Shown in pieces: positions 1 to 8,704 of a stretch of 64,000 nucleotides of DNA. How positions within the stretch are numbered: position 1 is the first letter of the stretch; each line of letters starts with the position of its first letter. The stretch comes from UMGS1279 sp045536815 (GTDB taxonomy: Bacteria > Bacillota > Clostridia > Oscillospirales > Acutalibacteraceae), in the NCBI GenBank assembly GCA_045536815.1, contig JAZSOH010000017.1, forward strand, positions 6,406 to 70,405, in the 5' to 3' direction. The notes beneath the pieces were generated by a model. It was not told where the DNA came from. It saw nothing but the letters and a program-made list of their open reading frames with translations, and did no database searches. Both the position numbers and the translations under genes were made by a program.

Positions 1-1865
1 ACCTTTTTCTCAAGCTCAATATAAAGGTCCTTATCCTCAGTTTTTAAAACATCCGGTGTTTTTTCACCTTTTAAAATTTTAAGACGATAATCTGCAATAT
101 ACTGCCTTTGATATTCAATTATATATGAATATTTTTTAAGAGTATACCTAGCCTCTGCCTCGTTACCTTCGCAGGTTTGTTGAGCATTTCTTACAAGAGA
201 AAATTTTTCGCTTAATGAAAGTTTTTTACCTTCTATTTGGTCTTCATCAAAAAAGGGTGAAATTGTTTCATCTTCAAGGCTAATAAAAAACTTTGTAACT
301 CCTATATCGCCTTGTCTACCCGCTCGGCCTCTAAGCTGATTATCAATTCTTCGGCTTTTGTTAATTGCGGTACTTATTATATAAAGTCCGCCAAGCGACA
401 AAACCTTATCTTTTTCCTCTTCGTTTTTGCCACCCAGTTTAATGTCAACGCCTCTACCCGCCATATTGGTTGAAACGGTTACGGCAAAAGGTCTTCCTGC
501 TTCGGCAATAATTTCGGCCTCAAGTTCGTCATTTCTTGCATTTAAAACGTTATGCTTTATATTATTTTCTGTCAGCAGCTTCGAAAGAATTTCAGATTCC
601 CTAACACTTGAGGTGCCAACCAAAACAGGTTGTCCTTTTTTATTTGCCTTTAAAATCTCTGTAACTGCCGCTTTATTTCTTTCAGTATTTGTCTCAAAAA
701 CCTCGTCCTCAAGGTCGGTTCTTACTGATGGAATATGTGGCTCAATAACTACTGTGCGAAGACTGTACGTGCTTTCAAACTCACTTGAAGAAGTTGCCGC
801 AGTACCCGTCATACCAGAAAGGGTTTTATACTGACTCATAAAGGCACCAATAGTCATTGTACAGTAAATTTTCGTGCTGAAATTATCGGTTATTCCCTCT
901 TTCAGTTCAACAAAAATCTGTAAAGCACTGGGAAACTTTCTTCCGACAGAAACCCTACCGGTCGATTCATCAATAACGGCAATTTTTCCGTCTTTAACAA
1001 TATAATCCTTATCCTTTTTTAACCTAAAAACTGCTTCTAAAGCGGTATTTATATTAGACAAATAGTCAAAATTTTCGTCGCTATATAAATCGTCAATAAA
1101 AAGAGCCTGTTCAACCTTTTTAATCCCATCATCTGTAAGCCAAATTTGACCATCTTGTTCGCTTATTTCATAATCATCATCACAAAATGTATTTACAATT
1201 TGAAGGATTTTTTGTTCCTCTTCTTTTTTCTCTTCCGATTTTCCTGCAAGAACTAGCGGTATACTTGCTTCATCAATTAAAATTGAGTCGGCTTCATCTA
1301 CTATTGCAACGTCGTATTTGCCGCCTGTTAGTTCTTCTTCACTTTTTGCGACAAAATCTCTTATACAGTCGTACCCCGCCTCACGCGCAGAAATATATAA
1401 GACATCGCTTTTATACGCTGATATTCTTTCGCTTACCTCAGTTTTTTCGGTTATGAAATCAGACTCTATTCCAAAAAAGTCGAATATTTCTTTATTATCC
1501 TTGCCGTCACGCATAGCGAGATAATCGTTAAATACAAGTATATGAGCCCTTCTACCCTTTTTGCTAAACAAAATTGCCGCCAAAACTGCCGATAAGGTTT
1601 TCCCCTCACCTGTGGGAAGCTCGGCTAAATGGCCGCTAAAGAGAGCATACGCGGTAACAATTTGACAGTCAAAAAGCCTAAGCCCTTTTAAACGAAAAAT
1701 AGCTTCGGTAGCAAGGGCGAGTATCTCCTCATCTGCTTCAGAGGATTTCATTTTTTCTTTAATTTCATCATCGCTAAGCGCCGAAAAATCATATTCTCTT
1801 ACCCTTAAAAGAGCATCTTCGCAATTTTTCTTTATAGAGCCAAGAGATTTATAAGATATTCCCAA
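1..1865 (-). CDS. SecA-family preprotein translocase ATPase, 3' end cut by window edge
   Basis: The reverse strand is open from a TTG at 1865 to base 1 (621 codons, C-terminus missing). It is a SecA-type DEAD motor: Walker A LPTGEGKT about residue 80, the strongly conserved DEADSILIDEASIPL segment, and the motif NQLRGRAGRQGDIG near the end of the second nucleotide-binding domain. SecA drives proteins through SecYEG at the membrane. The N-terminus is short, and canonical stretches such as GFDYLRDN and LIDEARTPLI are altered (GYDCIRDF, LIDEASIPLV), so I infer an accessory, SecA2-like paralogue rather than the housekeeping SecA. The TTG is chosen because a GGAGGG site lies 8 bases upstream and no other in-frame start has one. 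The N-terminal region precedes a divergent phosphopantetheinyl transferase. The missing C-terminus would show whether the zinc-binding tail exists. Confidence 0.85.
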   Translation of the reverse strand, partial: MGISYKSLGSIKKNCEDALLRVREYDFSALSDDEIKEKMKSSEADEEILALATEAIFRLKGLRLFDCQIVTAYALFSGHLAELPTGEGKTLSAVLAAILFSKKGRRAHILVFNDYLAMRDGKDNKEIFDFFGIESDFITEKTEVSERISAYKSDVLYISAREAGYDCIRDFVAKSEEELTGGKYDVAIVDEADSILIDEASIPLVLAGKSEEKKEEEQKILQIVNTFCDDDYEISEQDGQIWLTDDGIKKVEQALFIDDLYSDENFDYLSNINTALEAVFRLKKDKDYIVKDGKIAVIDESTGRVSVGRKFPSALQIFVELKEGITDNFSTKIYCTMTIGAFMSQYKTLSGMTGTAATSSSEFESTYSLRTVVIEPHIPSVRTDLEDEVFETNTERNKAAVTEILKANKKGQPVLVGTSSVRESEILSKLLTENNIKHNVLNARNDELEAEIIAEAGRPFAVTVSTNMAGRGVDIKLGGKNEEEKDKVLSLGGLYIISTAINKSRRIDNQLRGRAGRQGDIGVTKFFISLEDETISPFFDEDQIEGKKLSLSEKFSLVRNAQQTCEGNEAEARYTLKKYSYIIEYQRQYIADYRLKILKGEKTPDVLKTEDKDLYIELEKK

Positions 1866-1887
1866 AAAAAGCCCTCCAAATTAGTTC

Positions 1888-1916
1888 TTGCCTTTCCATA
1901 TTTGTTATGCTAAAAT
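1888..1916 (+). promoter_or_regulatory. sigma-A type promoter for the phosphopantetheinyl transferase
   Basis: TTGCCT (1888-1893) and TAAAAT (1911-1916) are separated by exactly 17 bp, 20-26 bp before the gene start. Confidence 0.55.
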
Positions 1917-1941
1917 ATAAGAAAAGCGAGGAATAATGTTT

Positions 1942-2565
1942 ATGTATAATTTATTTTATTACAATATTGATAAAATGAGTGATGAACTGTACGAAACCGA
2001 ATTGGCAAAGCTTCCAAAAATCCGCCGCAATGAAATTCTTAAAAAGAAAGACATTCAGGATAGAAAGCTAAGCCTTGCCGGTGATATGCTTGTTAGAAAG
2101 TATATCAGTAGACTTTACGGCATCCCAAAAGACCAGCTAATTTTTGCAAACGGTGAACACGGAAAGCCATACGTTGTAAACGCACCCGCACATTTTAGCA
2201 TTTCACACAGTCTAAAATATACGGTTGTTGCAATTAGCAACGAACCAATTGGAATTGACACCGAAATAATAAAAGAATTCCCCGCTATTGTTGCCCACAA
2301 GCTATTTAATGCCGACGAAAAGGCTTATATTTCGGGAAACACACCTTTTAGACGTAAAAGCCAAATGGAAAAAGCCTTTTTTGAAATTTGGACAGCCAAA
2401 GAAGCCTATTTAAAATATAAAGGCTTAGGGCTTTCGGGCGGAATTTCTTCCCTCTCTTTTAAGGGCGGCCCTTTTAAAATCACACCAACCGATAAAGAGA
2501 TTAAGCTCACCTACGACTACGGCATACCCGGTGCGGTTACTGCCATAGTTACTGCGGCTAAGTGA
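1942..2565 (+). CDS. 4'-phosphopantetheinyl transferase superfamily protein (Sfp/AcpT-like)
   Basis: This enzyme class transfers phosphopantetheine from CoA to a serine of acyl or peptidyl carrier proteins. The two family signatures are present: GIDTEII near residue 100 (magnesium-binding Asp and Glu) and the W-x-x-KEA-x-x-K motif WTAKEAYLKYKG near residue 155. The length, about 207 aa, is close to Sfp/AcpT rather than the shorter AcpS. The ATG at 1942 is preferred to the in-frame ATG at 1936 because GAGGA at 1928-1932 would be only 3 bases from the latter. It is monocistronic and converges on holB, with the two stop regions overlapping by 8 bp. No carrier-protein synthase lies nearby, so the target is unknown; it may be ACP of fatty acid synthesis or a remote biosynthetic cluster. 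Confidence 0.85.
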   Translation: MYNLFYYNIDKMSDELYETELAKLPKIRRNEILKKKDIQDRKLSLAGDMLVRKYISRLYGIPKDQLIFANGEHGKPYVVNAPAHFSISHSLKYTVVAISNEPIGIDTEIIKEFPAIVAHKLFNADEKAYISGNTPFRRKSQMEKAFFEIWTAKEAYLKYKGLGLSGGISSLSFKGGPFKITPTDKEIKLTYDYGIPGAVTAIVTAAK

Positions 2566-3475
2566 GTATATCTGCTATAATACAAAAAATAAGCGGAACC
2601 GAAGGATTAAGCGGTAACTCTGCCTCAATTTCTTTTAACTTTTCATATGCATTTAAAAGCTTTTTATAGGTGAAGGATGAATATTCCTTCACCGCTTTTT
2701 TTTGCATTTCTTTTGAAAGAACATTTTTTAGTTCTGAAATTAAAACAATAAGCGCATCTCTTTTTTTAACAAAGGGTTGAAGAGTTTCTAAAACCTTAAG
2801 CTTATTGCCCTCACTGGCATAAAGCATCACCTTATGCGCCGCCTGTTCGGGCAAATCATCATTTTCAGAAAAAATAGTTGCTTTACCTATATTGCCATCG
2901 GTTGCCGTCAAAAGCGCTGTAGCATCTTTTCCGCTATCAGAAATTAAGGCTTTTACCTTCTCTATACCCTCTCTTTCAATAGGCACAGGCGAAAGTGTAA
3001 ATGTAACACACCTGGAACGTATAGTTTGAAGCAGTGAGGAAGCATTTTGACTAAGCAAAATAAAACAAACCTTTTGAGGCGGTTCTTCGAGCACCTGCAA
3101 AAGTGCATTTTGGCAATATGGTGTCATACTGTCGGCAGAATCTATTATAAAAACTCTACCGTCGCACATCATTGGAGATAAAAATGCCTCATTCTTAAGC
3201 TCTCTTATTTGGTCAACCGCATAGTTGACACCCTCAGGGGTTAAATGCATAAGGTCAGGATGAGACCCCACATCAACCAAATGGCAACTTTTACAGCTAT
3301 CGCAGGGTGACTCTTCATCCTTACACAAAAAAGCTTTTGCCAAAAATTTCGCAAGCGTTTTTTTGCCCAGACCATTTTCGCCCTCAAGAATAATTGCATG
3401 AGGTATTTTTCTATTCTTAATCATAAGCGAAATATTTCGTTTTATTCTTTCATTACCAATAAGGGGGAAATTCAT
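2558..3475 (-). CDS. holB: DNA polymerase III subunit delta'
   Basis: Clamp-loader subunit that, with delta and tau/gamma, opens and loads the beta sliding clamp at the replication fork. The 305-aa protein has an AAA+ P-loop GENGLGKKT at about residue 31-39, a four-cysteine zinc module (Cys near 51, 58, 61 and 64, within CKDEESPCDSCKSC), and the SRC motif in IRSRCVTF that marks clamp-loader AAA+ domains. The start ATG has GGGAG 8 bases upstream. It follows trpS by about 40 bp and is probably co-transcribed with it. Confidence 0.9.
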   Translation of the reverse strand: MNFPLIGNERIKRNISLMIKNRKIPHAIILEGENGLGKKTLAKFLAKAFLCKDEESPCDSCKSCHLVDVGSHPDLMHLTPEGVNYAVDQIRELKNEAFLSPMMCDGRVFIIDSADSMTPYCQNALLQVLEEPPQKVCFILLSQNASSLLQTIRSRCVTFTLSPVPIEREGIEKVKALISDSGKDATALLTATDGNIGKATIFSENDDLPEQAAHKVMLYASEGNKLKVLETLQPFVKKRDALIVLISELKNVLSKEMQKKAVKEYSSFTYKKLLNAYEKLKEIEAELPLNPSVPLIFCIIADILT

Positions 3476-3513
3476 TCTTATAACTCCCTTTAAAAAATAA
3501 AAATAGAGGCCGA

Positions 3514-4515
3514 TTATCTTAAAAAGCCTATCTTTCTCATAACCTTAGAAACGGTTCTTCTGGCAATATAATCTGCCTTTTCGGCACCGCTAAAGTAAAT
3601 GTCCTCTAACTGCTTTTTATCTGAAATATATTGCTCGTATTTTTCTCTAATCGGTCTAAGCTCTTCAACAACGGCCTGGCCAACCGTCATCTTAAAGTCG
3701 CCATAGCCTTTTCCTTCAAATTCATTTGTAATTTGCTCGGCAGTTTTTCCGGTAACGGCACTATAAATTCCAATAAGATTGTTGATACCTTCTTTACCCT
3801 CACCTACGCAAATTTTATTGTCACTATCTGTAACTGCTCGTTTGAATTTTCTCATAATATCTTCAGGACTATCTAAAATTGCAACAAATGCATTAGGATT
3901 CTCGTCCGACTTGGACATTTTAGAGGTTGGGTCTTGAAGAGACATAACCCTAGCGCCAACCTTTGCAATATACGGCTCGGGAATAGTAAATACATTTCCA
4001 TAAATGTTATTAAAACGATTTGCTATATCCCTTGTAATTTCAAGGTGTTGTTTTTGGTCGGCACCTACAGGAACATAATCGGGATTATAAAGCAAAATAT
4101 CTGCCGCCATAAGTGTAGGATATGCAAAAAGTCCTAAATTTACATTATCGGCGTGTTTTGCAGACTTATCCTTAAACTGTGTCATTCTTGAAAGCTCGCC
4201 GAACTGTGTATAACAGCTAAGAAGCCATGAAAGCTGTGAGTGGCCGGTAACGTCCGATTGCTTGAACAAAATAACATCCTCAGGGTTAATACCTATTGCG
4301 AGTAACAAAGCACAGGTGCTTAAAATTTGCTTACGGAAAGCCGCAGGTTCCTGCCTTACGGTAATCGCGTGTAGGTCGGCAACAGCGTAAATACATTCAA
4401 AATCTTCAGTCATATTTTTCCAGTTTTTAAGTGCACCCAAATAATTGCCAAGGGTTAGCATACCGCTTGGCTGAATTGCACTAAAAACTCTTTTCTTGCT
4501 TACTTGATTTTCCAT
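3514..4515 (-). CDS. trpS: Tryptophan--tRNA ligase
   Basis: Class I aminoacyl-tRNA synthetase that charges tRNA-Trp in the cytoplasm. The 333-aa protein carries the HIGH-equivalent PSGMLTLGNYLGAL at the N-terminus and KMSKSDEN about residue 205. The reading frame is open further upstream, but that extension runs through a repeat that is clearly not coding; the ATG at 4515 gives the family N-terminus (MENQVSKKRVFSAIQPSG) and has AGGAG 9 bases upstream. No T-box was found in the leader (no AGGGTGGNACCGCG-like motif); instead the last 330 bp before the gene hold two tandem repeats with tRNA-T-arm-like hairpins. Confidence 0.95.
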   Translation of the reverse strand: MENQVSKKRVFSAIQPSGMLTLGNYLGALKNWKNMTEDFECIYAVADLHAITVRQEPAAFRKQILSTCALLLAIGINPEDVILFKQSDVTGHSQLSWLLSCYTQFGELSRMTQFKDKSAKHADNVNLGLFAYPTLMAADILLYNPDYVPVGADQKQHLEITRDIANRFNNIYGNVFTIPEPYIAKVGARVMSLQDPTSKMSKSDENPNAFVAILDSPEDIMRKFKRAVTDSDNKICVGEGKEGINNLIGIYSAVTGKTAEQITNEFEGKGYGDFKMTVGQAVVEELRPIREKYEQYISDKKQLEDIYFSGAEKADYIARRTVSKVMRKIGFLR

Positions 4516-4530
4516 AAAAAACACTCCTAG

Positions 4531-4672
4531 TGTGACAGGATTCGAACCCTGTCGTAGTTTCGCACGCCGCCTTTTTTTGTACGGTTTTGTGCTCATTTTT
4601 GCAAGGCTAGCGCCTACGAATGATAACAAACCGAAAATCGCCGAAATTATGCCATTTTAGGCAGGTTCGGAT
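4531..4672 (-). repeat. Tandem repeat copy 1 with T-arm-like hairpin (trpS leader)
   Basis: About 142 bp matching the copy at 4690-4831 with a period of 159 bp. Read on the minus strand it contains a stem-loop GCAC-aaa-ACCG...CGGC-GTGC (4562-4592) and then GACAGG-GTTCGAAT-CCTGTC (4533-4552), which resembles a tRNA T-arm but has a 6-bp stem and 8-base loop. The two copies are nearly identical over the hairpins and diverge further upstream. The repeat ends directly at the trpS ribosome binding site. Confidence 0.75.
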
Positions 4673-4689
4673 TATTCGTGTTTGCTTAG

Positions 4690-4831
4690 TGTGACAGGAT
4701 TCGAACCCTGTCGTAGTTTCGCACGCCGCCTTTATTCGTACGGCTTTGTGCTCATTTTTGCAAGGCGACAGCCTATATGCGACAAAGAGCCAAAAGATAC
4801 CTTAAAACCGCCCTTTTAGGCTGGTTCAAGT
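4690..4831 (-). repeat. Tandem repeat copy 2 with T-arm-like hairpin
   Basis: Second copy of the unit. The first hairpin here is fully paired (GCAC-aaa-GCCG with CGGC-GTGC, 4721-4751), while the other copy has one mismatch at this position, a hint that the structure is tolerated or maintained. It lies between the aminotransferase stop (4845) and copy 1. The 4516-4844 interval contains nothing else I can identify. Confidence 0.75.
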
Positions 4832-4844
4832 TTAATTGCTTTGG

Positions 4845-6020
4845 CTAAAGTAACTTACTTAGTATTTCTATACCCTTAAGTATTTGTTCGTCTGTCGGGG
4901 TTGAATAATTTATTCTAAACCAGTCGCTTTCCTTGGTTTCGTCTACCAAAAAAGCACTTCCCGGTACAACGGCCACCTTATTTTCTAAAGCCTTCATACA
5001 AAAATCGTTCATATTTATACCCTTCGGCAACCTGCACCAAACAAAAAGTCCACCCGAAACATCGAAATAGTCAACACCCTTAGGCGCTAAAAACTTTTCT
5101 ATAGCGCTAACACAAAGCTTTGCTTTTTTTCTATAAATTTCTCTTATCTTTTCAAGATGAGAAATATAGTCATACTCGGTTAAAAATTTATGGGTAACAA
5201 TTTGCGCCCAAAGGTTTGTGTGCACGTCATCTGTTTGCTTGCAAACCGTCATTTTTGAAATAACCTCTTTATTAGCAAGAGCAAAACCAACCCTTATGCC
5301 CGGTGCCAAAACCTTTGAATATGAGCCTGCATAAATTACTCTGCCATCAGTGTCGAGAGATTTTATTGATGGAACATCTTCCCCCTCAAACCGCAAAGCG
5401 CCATAAGGATTATCCTCTAAAATGATTATATCGTACTTTCTTGCTAAATTATAAAGCGCTTTTCTTTTTTCTAAAGACATTGTAACGCCGCTGGGATTTT
5501 GAAAATTTGGTATAGTATAAATAAACCTGACATTTTTACTTTCTTTCAAGGCCTGTTCTAACAGAGAAATATTTATACCGTCTTTTTCTATAGGCACACC
5601 CACCAATTTGAGCGAAAAAGAACGAAAGGCGTTCAATGAGCCTATAAAACTAGGCTCCTCACAAATTACAGTATCACCGCTATTTGCAAGTGCCTTAGCG
5701 GTAAGGTTAATCGACTGTTGCGCGCCCGAAGTTATTATGACTTCATCGTCAGCAAAAGCTAAACCCTCTTGCATTAGATTTTCCAAAATAAACTCTCTAA
5801 GCGGCTTGTAGCCTTCGGTGATTGAATATTGAAGCGCCTCATAAGGCATTTTTTCAAAAATTTCTTTTGATATTTTTTGTATCTGCTCTACAGGGAAAGA
5901 TTCATTTGCCGGATTTCCCGCCGAAAAAGGTATAATTCCAGGCTGTGATGAAAGCTTTAAAATCTCCCTTATTGCAGAGGGTTTTAGCCCGTTTATGTTA
6001 TTTGAAAAAGTGTATTTCAC
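4845..6020 (-). CDS. PLP-dependent aminotransferase, fold type I (2-aminoadipate/aromatic type)
   Basis: The 391-aa protein matches the stand-alone aminotransferase family related to LysN and the MocR catalytic domain. The N-terminal signature IPFSAGNPANESFP, the central YTIPNFQNPSGVTMS, EDNPYGALRFEG, and the Schiff-base lysine in AGSYSKVLAPGIRVGF (about residue 235) are all visible. It should transfer amino groups between an amino acid and a 2-oxo acid; the substrate cannot be told from the sequence. It has no fused GntR-type HTH, so it is an enzyme rather than a MocR regulator. Its own promoter lies at 6065-6093. Confidence 0.88.
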   Translation of the reverse strand: MKYTFSNNINGLKPSAIREILKLSSQPGIIPFSAGNPANESFPVEQIQKISKEIFEKMPYEALQYSITEGYKPLREFILENLMQEGLAFADDEVIITSGAQQSINLTAKALANSGDTVICEEPSFIGSLNAFRSFSLKLVGVPIEKDGINISLLEQALKESKNVRFIYTIPNFQNPSGVTMSLEKRKALYNLARKYDIIILEDNPYGALRFEGEDVPSIKSLDTDGRVIYAGSYSKVLAPGIRVGFALANKEVISKMTVCKQTDDVHTNLWAQIVTHKFLTEYDYISHLEKIREIYRKKAKLCVSAIEKFLAPKGVDYFDVSGGLFVWCRLPKGINMNDFCMKALENKVAVVPGSAFLVDETKESDWFRINYSTPTDEQILKGIEILSKLL

Positions 6021-6064
6021 TATCCTACTACCTTCTTATTTTTTGAAAAGTTTACATTTAGTTT

Positions 6065-6093
6065 ATTGTATCATAAAAAAACTATTATCGCAA
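6065..6093 (-). promoter_or_regulatory. sigma-A type promoter for the aminotransferase
   Basis: On the minus strand TTGCGA (6088-6093) and TACAAT (6065-6070) are separated by 17 bp. Confidence 0.55.
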
Positions 6094-6141
6094 GTAATTT
6101 TACCTTATTTAAGCTATTTTTTTATTACATAATAAAAATGA

Positions 6142-6170
6142 TTGAAAATTATAAGATTTTATTGTAAAAT
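6142..6170 (+). promoter_or_regulatory. sigma-A type promoter for ymdB
   Basis: TTGAAA (6142-6147), 17-bp spacer, TAAAAT (6165-6170), about 43 bp before the ymdB start. Confidence 0.6.
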
Positions 6171-6212
6171 AGAGAGGTGTATATTGAGTTTTAATCTTAG
6201 AAAGGGATATTA

Positions 6213-6986
6213 ATGAAGATTTTTTGCATAGGTGACGTGTATGGGAAATACGGCACCGAAAAGGTACTAGAGTGCCTTCCAAAACTTAAAAAAGAACACG
6301 CCATTGATTTAGTTATAGCAAATGGCGAAAATTCTGCCGAAGGCAATGGTGTTTTACCCTGTAGTGCTTCCCTTCTTTTTTCGGCAGGTATTGATGTTAT
6401 CACGGGTGGAAACCACACCCTTCGAAGAAAAGAAATTTATGACGAGCTTGAGGAAAACGACCGACTTCTTCGCCCCGCAAACCTTCCTTCATCTGTGCCT
6501 GGAAAAGGTATAACAATAGTTGATATGGGGCACACGCTTGTTGCAGTTATAAATATTCTAGGCGTGGTTTATATGGAAAATATGGCCTGTCCTTTTGAGA
6601 CTGCAAATAAAATGATTATAGAGGCAAAAAAACTGGGTGCGAAGGTTATTTTAATAGATTTTCATGCCGAAGCCACTTCAGAAAAAAGGGCTCTTGGTTT
6701 TTATTTAGATGGCAAGGTTAGTGCGGTTTTTGGCACACATACTCACGTTCAGACAAATGACAATCAAATTTTACCCAACGGCACAGGATATGTAACCGAT
6801 ATCGGTATGACAGGGGTTAAAAATTCAGTTTTAGGCGCCGATACCGAAACGGTAATTAAAAAAATGAAGGACAAATTACCTGTAAAATTTATTGGTGCCA
6901 AAGGCGAAAGTGAGCTTTGCGGGTGTATTTTTGATATAGATAACAAAACCGGTCTTACTAAAAGCACTAAACTTATTAAAATTTAA
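6213..6986 (+). CDS. ymdB: YmdB-family metallophosphoesterase (TIGR00282)
   Basis: Dinuclear-metal phosphodiesterase; in Bacillus YmdB acts on 2',3'-cyclic nucleotides and influences biofilm and motility programmes. The 257-aa length fits. Metal-binding motifs appear in order: GDVYGKYG at residue 7, NGENS near 37, GGNHT near 70, DFHAEATSEK near 149, GTHTHVQTND near 174. The usual GGNHTWD is GGNHTLRRKE here, so the Asp after the tryptophan position is missing, a small deviation. AAAGGG precedes the ATG. In many Firmicutes the gene follows rny; here it is alone behind its own promoter. Confidence 0.9.
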   Translation: MKIFCIGDVYGKYGTEKVLECLPKLKKEHAIDLVIANGENSAEGNGVLPCSASLLFSAGIDVITGGNHTLRRKEIYDELEENDRLLRPANLPSSVPGKGITIVDMGHTLVAVINILGVVYMENMACPFETANKMIIEAKKLGAKVILIDFHAEATSEKRALGFYLDGKVSAVFGTHTHVQTNDNQILPNGTGYVTDIGMTGVKNSVLGADTETVIKKMKDKLPVKFIGAKGESELCGCIFDIDNKTGLTKSTKLIKI

Positions 6987-7002
6987 ACTTTGCAATTTAT
7001 TA

Positions 7003-7031
7003 TTGAATATTGGCTTGAAATATAGTATAAT
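7003..7031 (+). promoter_or_regulatory. sigma-A type promoter for the solute-binding lipoprotein
   Basis: TTGAAT (7003-7008), 17-bp spacer, TATAAT (7026-7031). Transcription would begin near 7038, which excludes the in-frame TTG at 7035 as the start and supports the TTG at 7071. Confidence 0.6.
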
Positions 7032-7070
7032 AACTTGAAAGGCTATTTTTGTTTTTTAGGGGGTGCAAGG

Positions 7071-8687
7071 TTGAACTTAAAGAAATTCATTTCTATTTTG
7101 CTTTGCATAACCACTTTGCTTATTATCGGTTGTAAAGAAAACGAGCAACCCTCTTCCCCGCAAAATGACGATACTGTATCGCAAACCGAAACTCAAACAG
7201 TCAGCGAACAAATTAATATGATTTACTCAAGTAAGGATACTCTTAATCCTTTCACTTGCGTTACATCACAAAATAAAGTCATAACAAAGCTTATGTTTGA
7301 ATCACTTATTACACTAAAAAACGACTTTAAGCCTGAGAATAATTTAACACAAAATATCGAATATAATAATAAGGTTTGCAAAATTGAACTTATTTCTACC
7401 GCTTTTTCTGACGGAACTCCTCTAACGGCGACAGACGTAGTTTTTTCCTTTAATCTCGCCAAAAAGTCGGCGGCTTATTCTTCAAGTCTAAGTTATGCCA
7501 TTTCAGCAGAAGCAACGGGCACTCGTACGCTTACCATAACTCTTTCAAGGGACGACCCATATTTTGTAAATCTTCTCACATTTCCTATAATCAAAAATGG
7601 TTCTGACGAGCTTACCGACTCGGACAATAGGCTTTTGCCACCCATTGGTACAGGTAGATATGTTTTTGATACTGCCGAAAAAAGCCTAAAAGTAAACGGC
7701 AAATATCATAAAAATATTCCTAATATTTTAACCATAACCCTTACGGACTGTCCCGATGACGAGGCGACAAACCAAGTTCTTTCTACGGGCGCGGTTGACA
7801 TATATTACACCGATTTAGAAAATAATATCATACCAAAAATGAATGGCTCGGCAGTTGATGTGATTTTGCCACGCATTGTCTTTTTAGGCGTTAATCCGAA
7901 TAGCGCCCTTGTCAAAAACGTTTATTTCAGGCAGGCAATTTCGGCGGCACTTGATAGAGAAAATATCTGCACCTCTGCATATTTTTCTAAGGCCACCTCG
8001 GCAAAAGGTCCTTTCCCAACGGTTTTGGAAGAAATTGCAAACTTACAAACAATAGAAGGAAAGCCTAATCTTGATACAGTAAATTCAAATGTTGAACTTG
8101 CCGGTTTTAAAAGTAAAGATAAAAATGGTTTTTTCCTACTAAAAAATAATGAACCTATAACTCTTACGCTTTTGGTTTCGAAAGATAATTCCTTAAGGCT
8201 TTCAGCTGCAACCATTATAAAAAAGAACTTAGAAAGCGCAGGTTTTAAAGTTAGACTTGTTTCTGTTAGTAATAAGGCTTATAAATCTGAGCTTTCATCA
8301 GGTGCATACGATATTTACCTGGGCGAAATAAATATGCACAACAATCTTGATTTAGGCGCTTTGGTGAGTTTAAATTCGGCAAAGCTTTTACTTAATAAAA
8401 AAAGCGCTAGTATCACAAATAATAAAGACGAAAACCCTTCGTCAAAGGCTTCTTCAAGTGCCACTTCGTCAAGTGAGTCGGCACAAAGCCTAACCACAAC
8501 TGATATATATAAAGGTTTTTATAGCGGCAAATATACTGTCGAAGACCTTACTTCTGCTTTTATTGCAGAACTCCCTGTTATCCCCGTTTGTTATAGAAAC
8601 GGTCTTGCTATTTACAGTGAAAAGCTCGGCGCAGGCCTAAGGCCAACTATTTCCGACCTTTTTTACGATACTGAAAATCTAAAATAA
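7071..8687 (+). CDS. ABC transporter substrate-binding lipoprotein, family 5 (oligopeptide type)
   Basis: Extracellular lipoprotein of about 538 aa. A signal peptide ends in a lipobox (LLIIGC), so Cys should be lipidated and anchored outside the membrane. SBP family-5 features follow: the SKDTLNPF start of the mature domain, FSDGTPLTATDVVFSF, LPPIGTGRYVF, and YFRQAISAALDRENI. The family binds peptides, nickel or sugars. A Ser-rich insertion (about residues 455-480) interrupts the C-terminal lobe. The TTG at 7071 has GGGGGTG upstream. No permease or ATPase gene adjoins, so it is an orphan that must share a transporter encoded elsewhere or have been co-opted. It sits 17 bp before yloU and may be co-transcribed. 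Confidence 0.85.
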   Translation: MNLKKFISILLCITTLLIIGCKENEQPSSPQNDDTVSQTETQTVSEQINMIYSSKDTLNPFTCVTSQNKVITKLMFESLITLKNDFKPENNLTQNIEYNNKVCKIELISTAFSDGTPLTATDVVFSFNLAKKSAAYSSSLSYAISAEATGTRTLTITLSRDDPYFVNLLTFPIIKNGSDELTDSDNRLLPPIGTGRYVFDTAEKSLKVNGKYHKNIPNILTITLTDCPDDEATNQVLSTGAVDIYYTDLENNIIPKMNGSAVDVILPRIVFLGVNPNSALVKNVYFRQAISAALDRENICTSAYFSKATSAKGPFPTVLEEIANLQTIEGKPNLDTVNSNVELAGFKSKDKNGFFLLKNNEPITLTLLVSKDNSLRLSAATIIKKNLESAGFKVRLVSVSNKAYKSELSSGAYDIYLGEINMHNNLDLGALVSLNSAKLLLNKKSASITNNKDENPSSKASSSATSSSESAQSLTTTDIYKGFYSGKYTVEDLTSAFIAELPVIPVCYRNGLAIYSEKLGAGLRPTISDLFYDTENLK

Positions 8688-8704
8688 TAATTGGAGGATA
8701 TATT

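Noticed and set aside
4533..4552. T-arm-like hairpin as a real tRNA gene
   Set aside because: The stem is 6 bp with an 8-base loop, and no acceptor, D or anticodon arms can be formed around it.
4516..4629. N-terminal extension of trpS through the repeat (an apparent start at 4629)
   Set aside because: The extension encodes repeat-derived residues; the family start with AGGAG upstream is at 4515.
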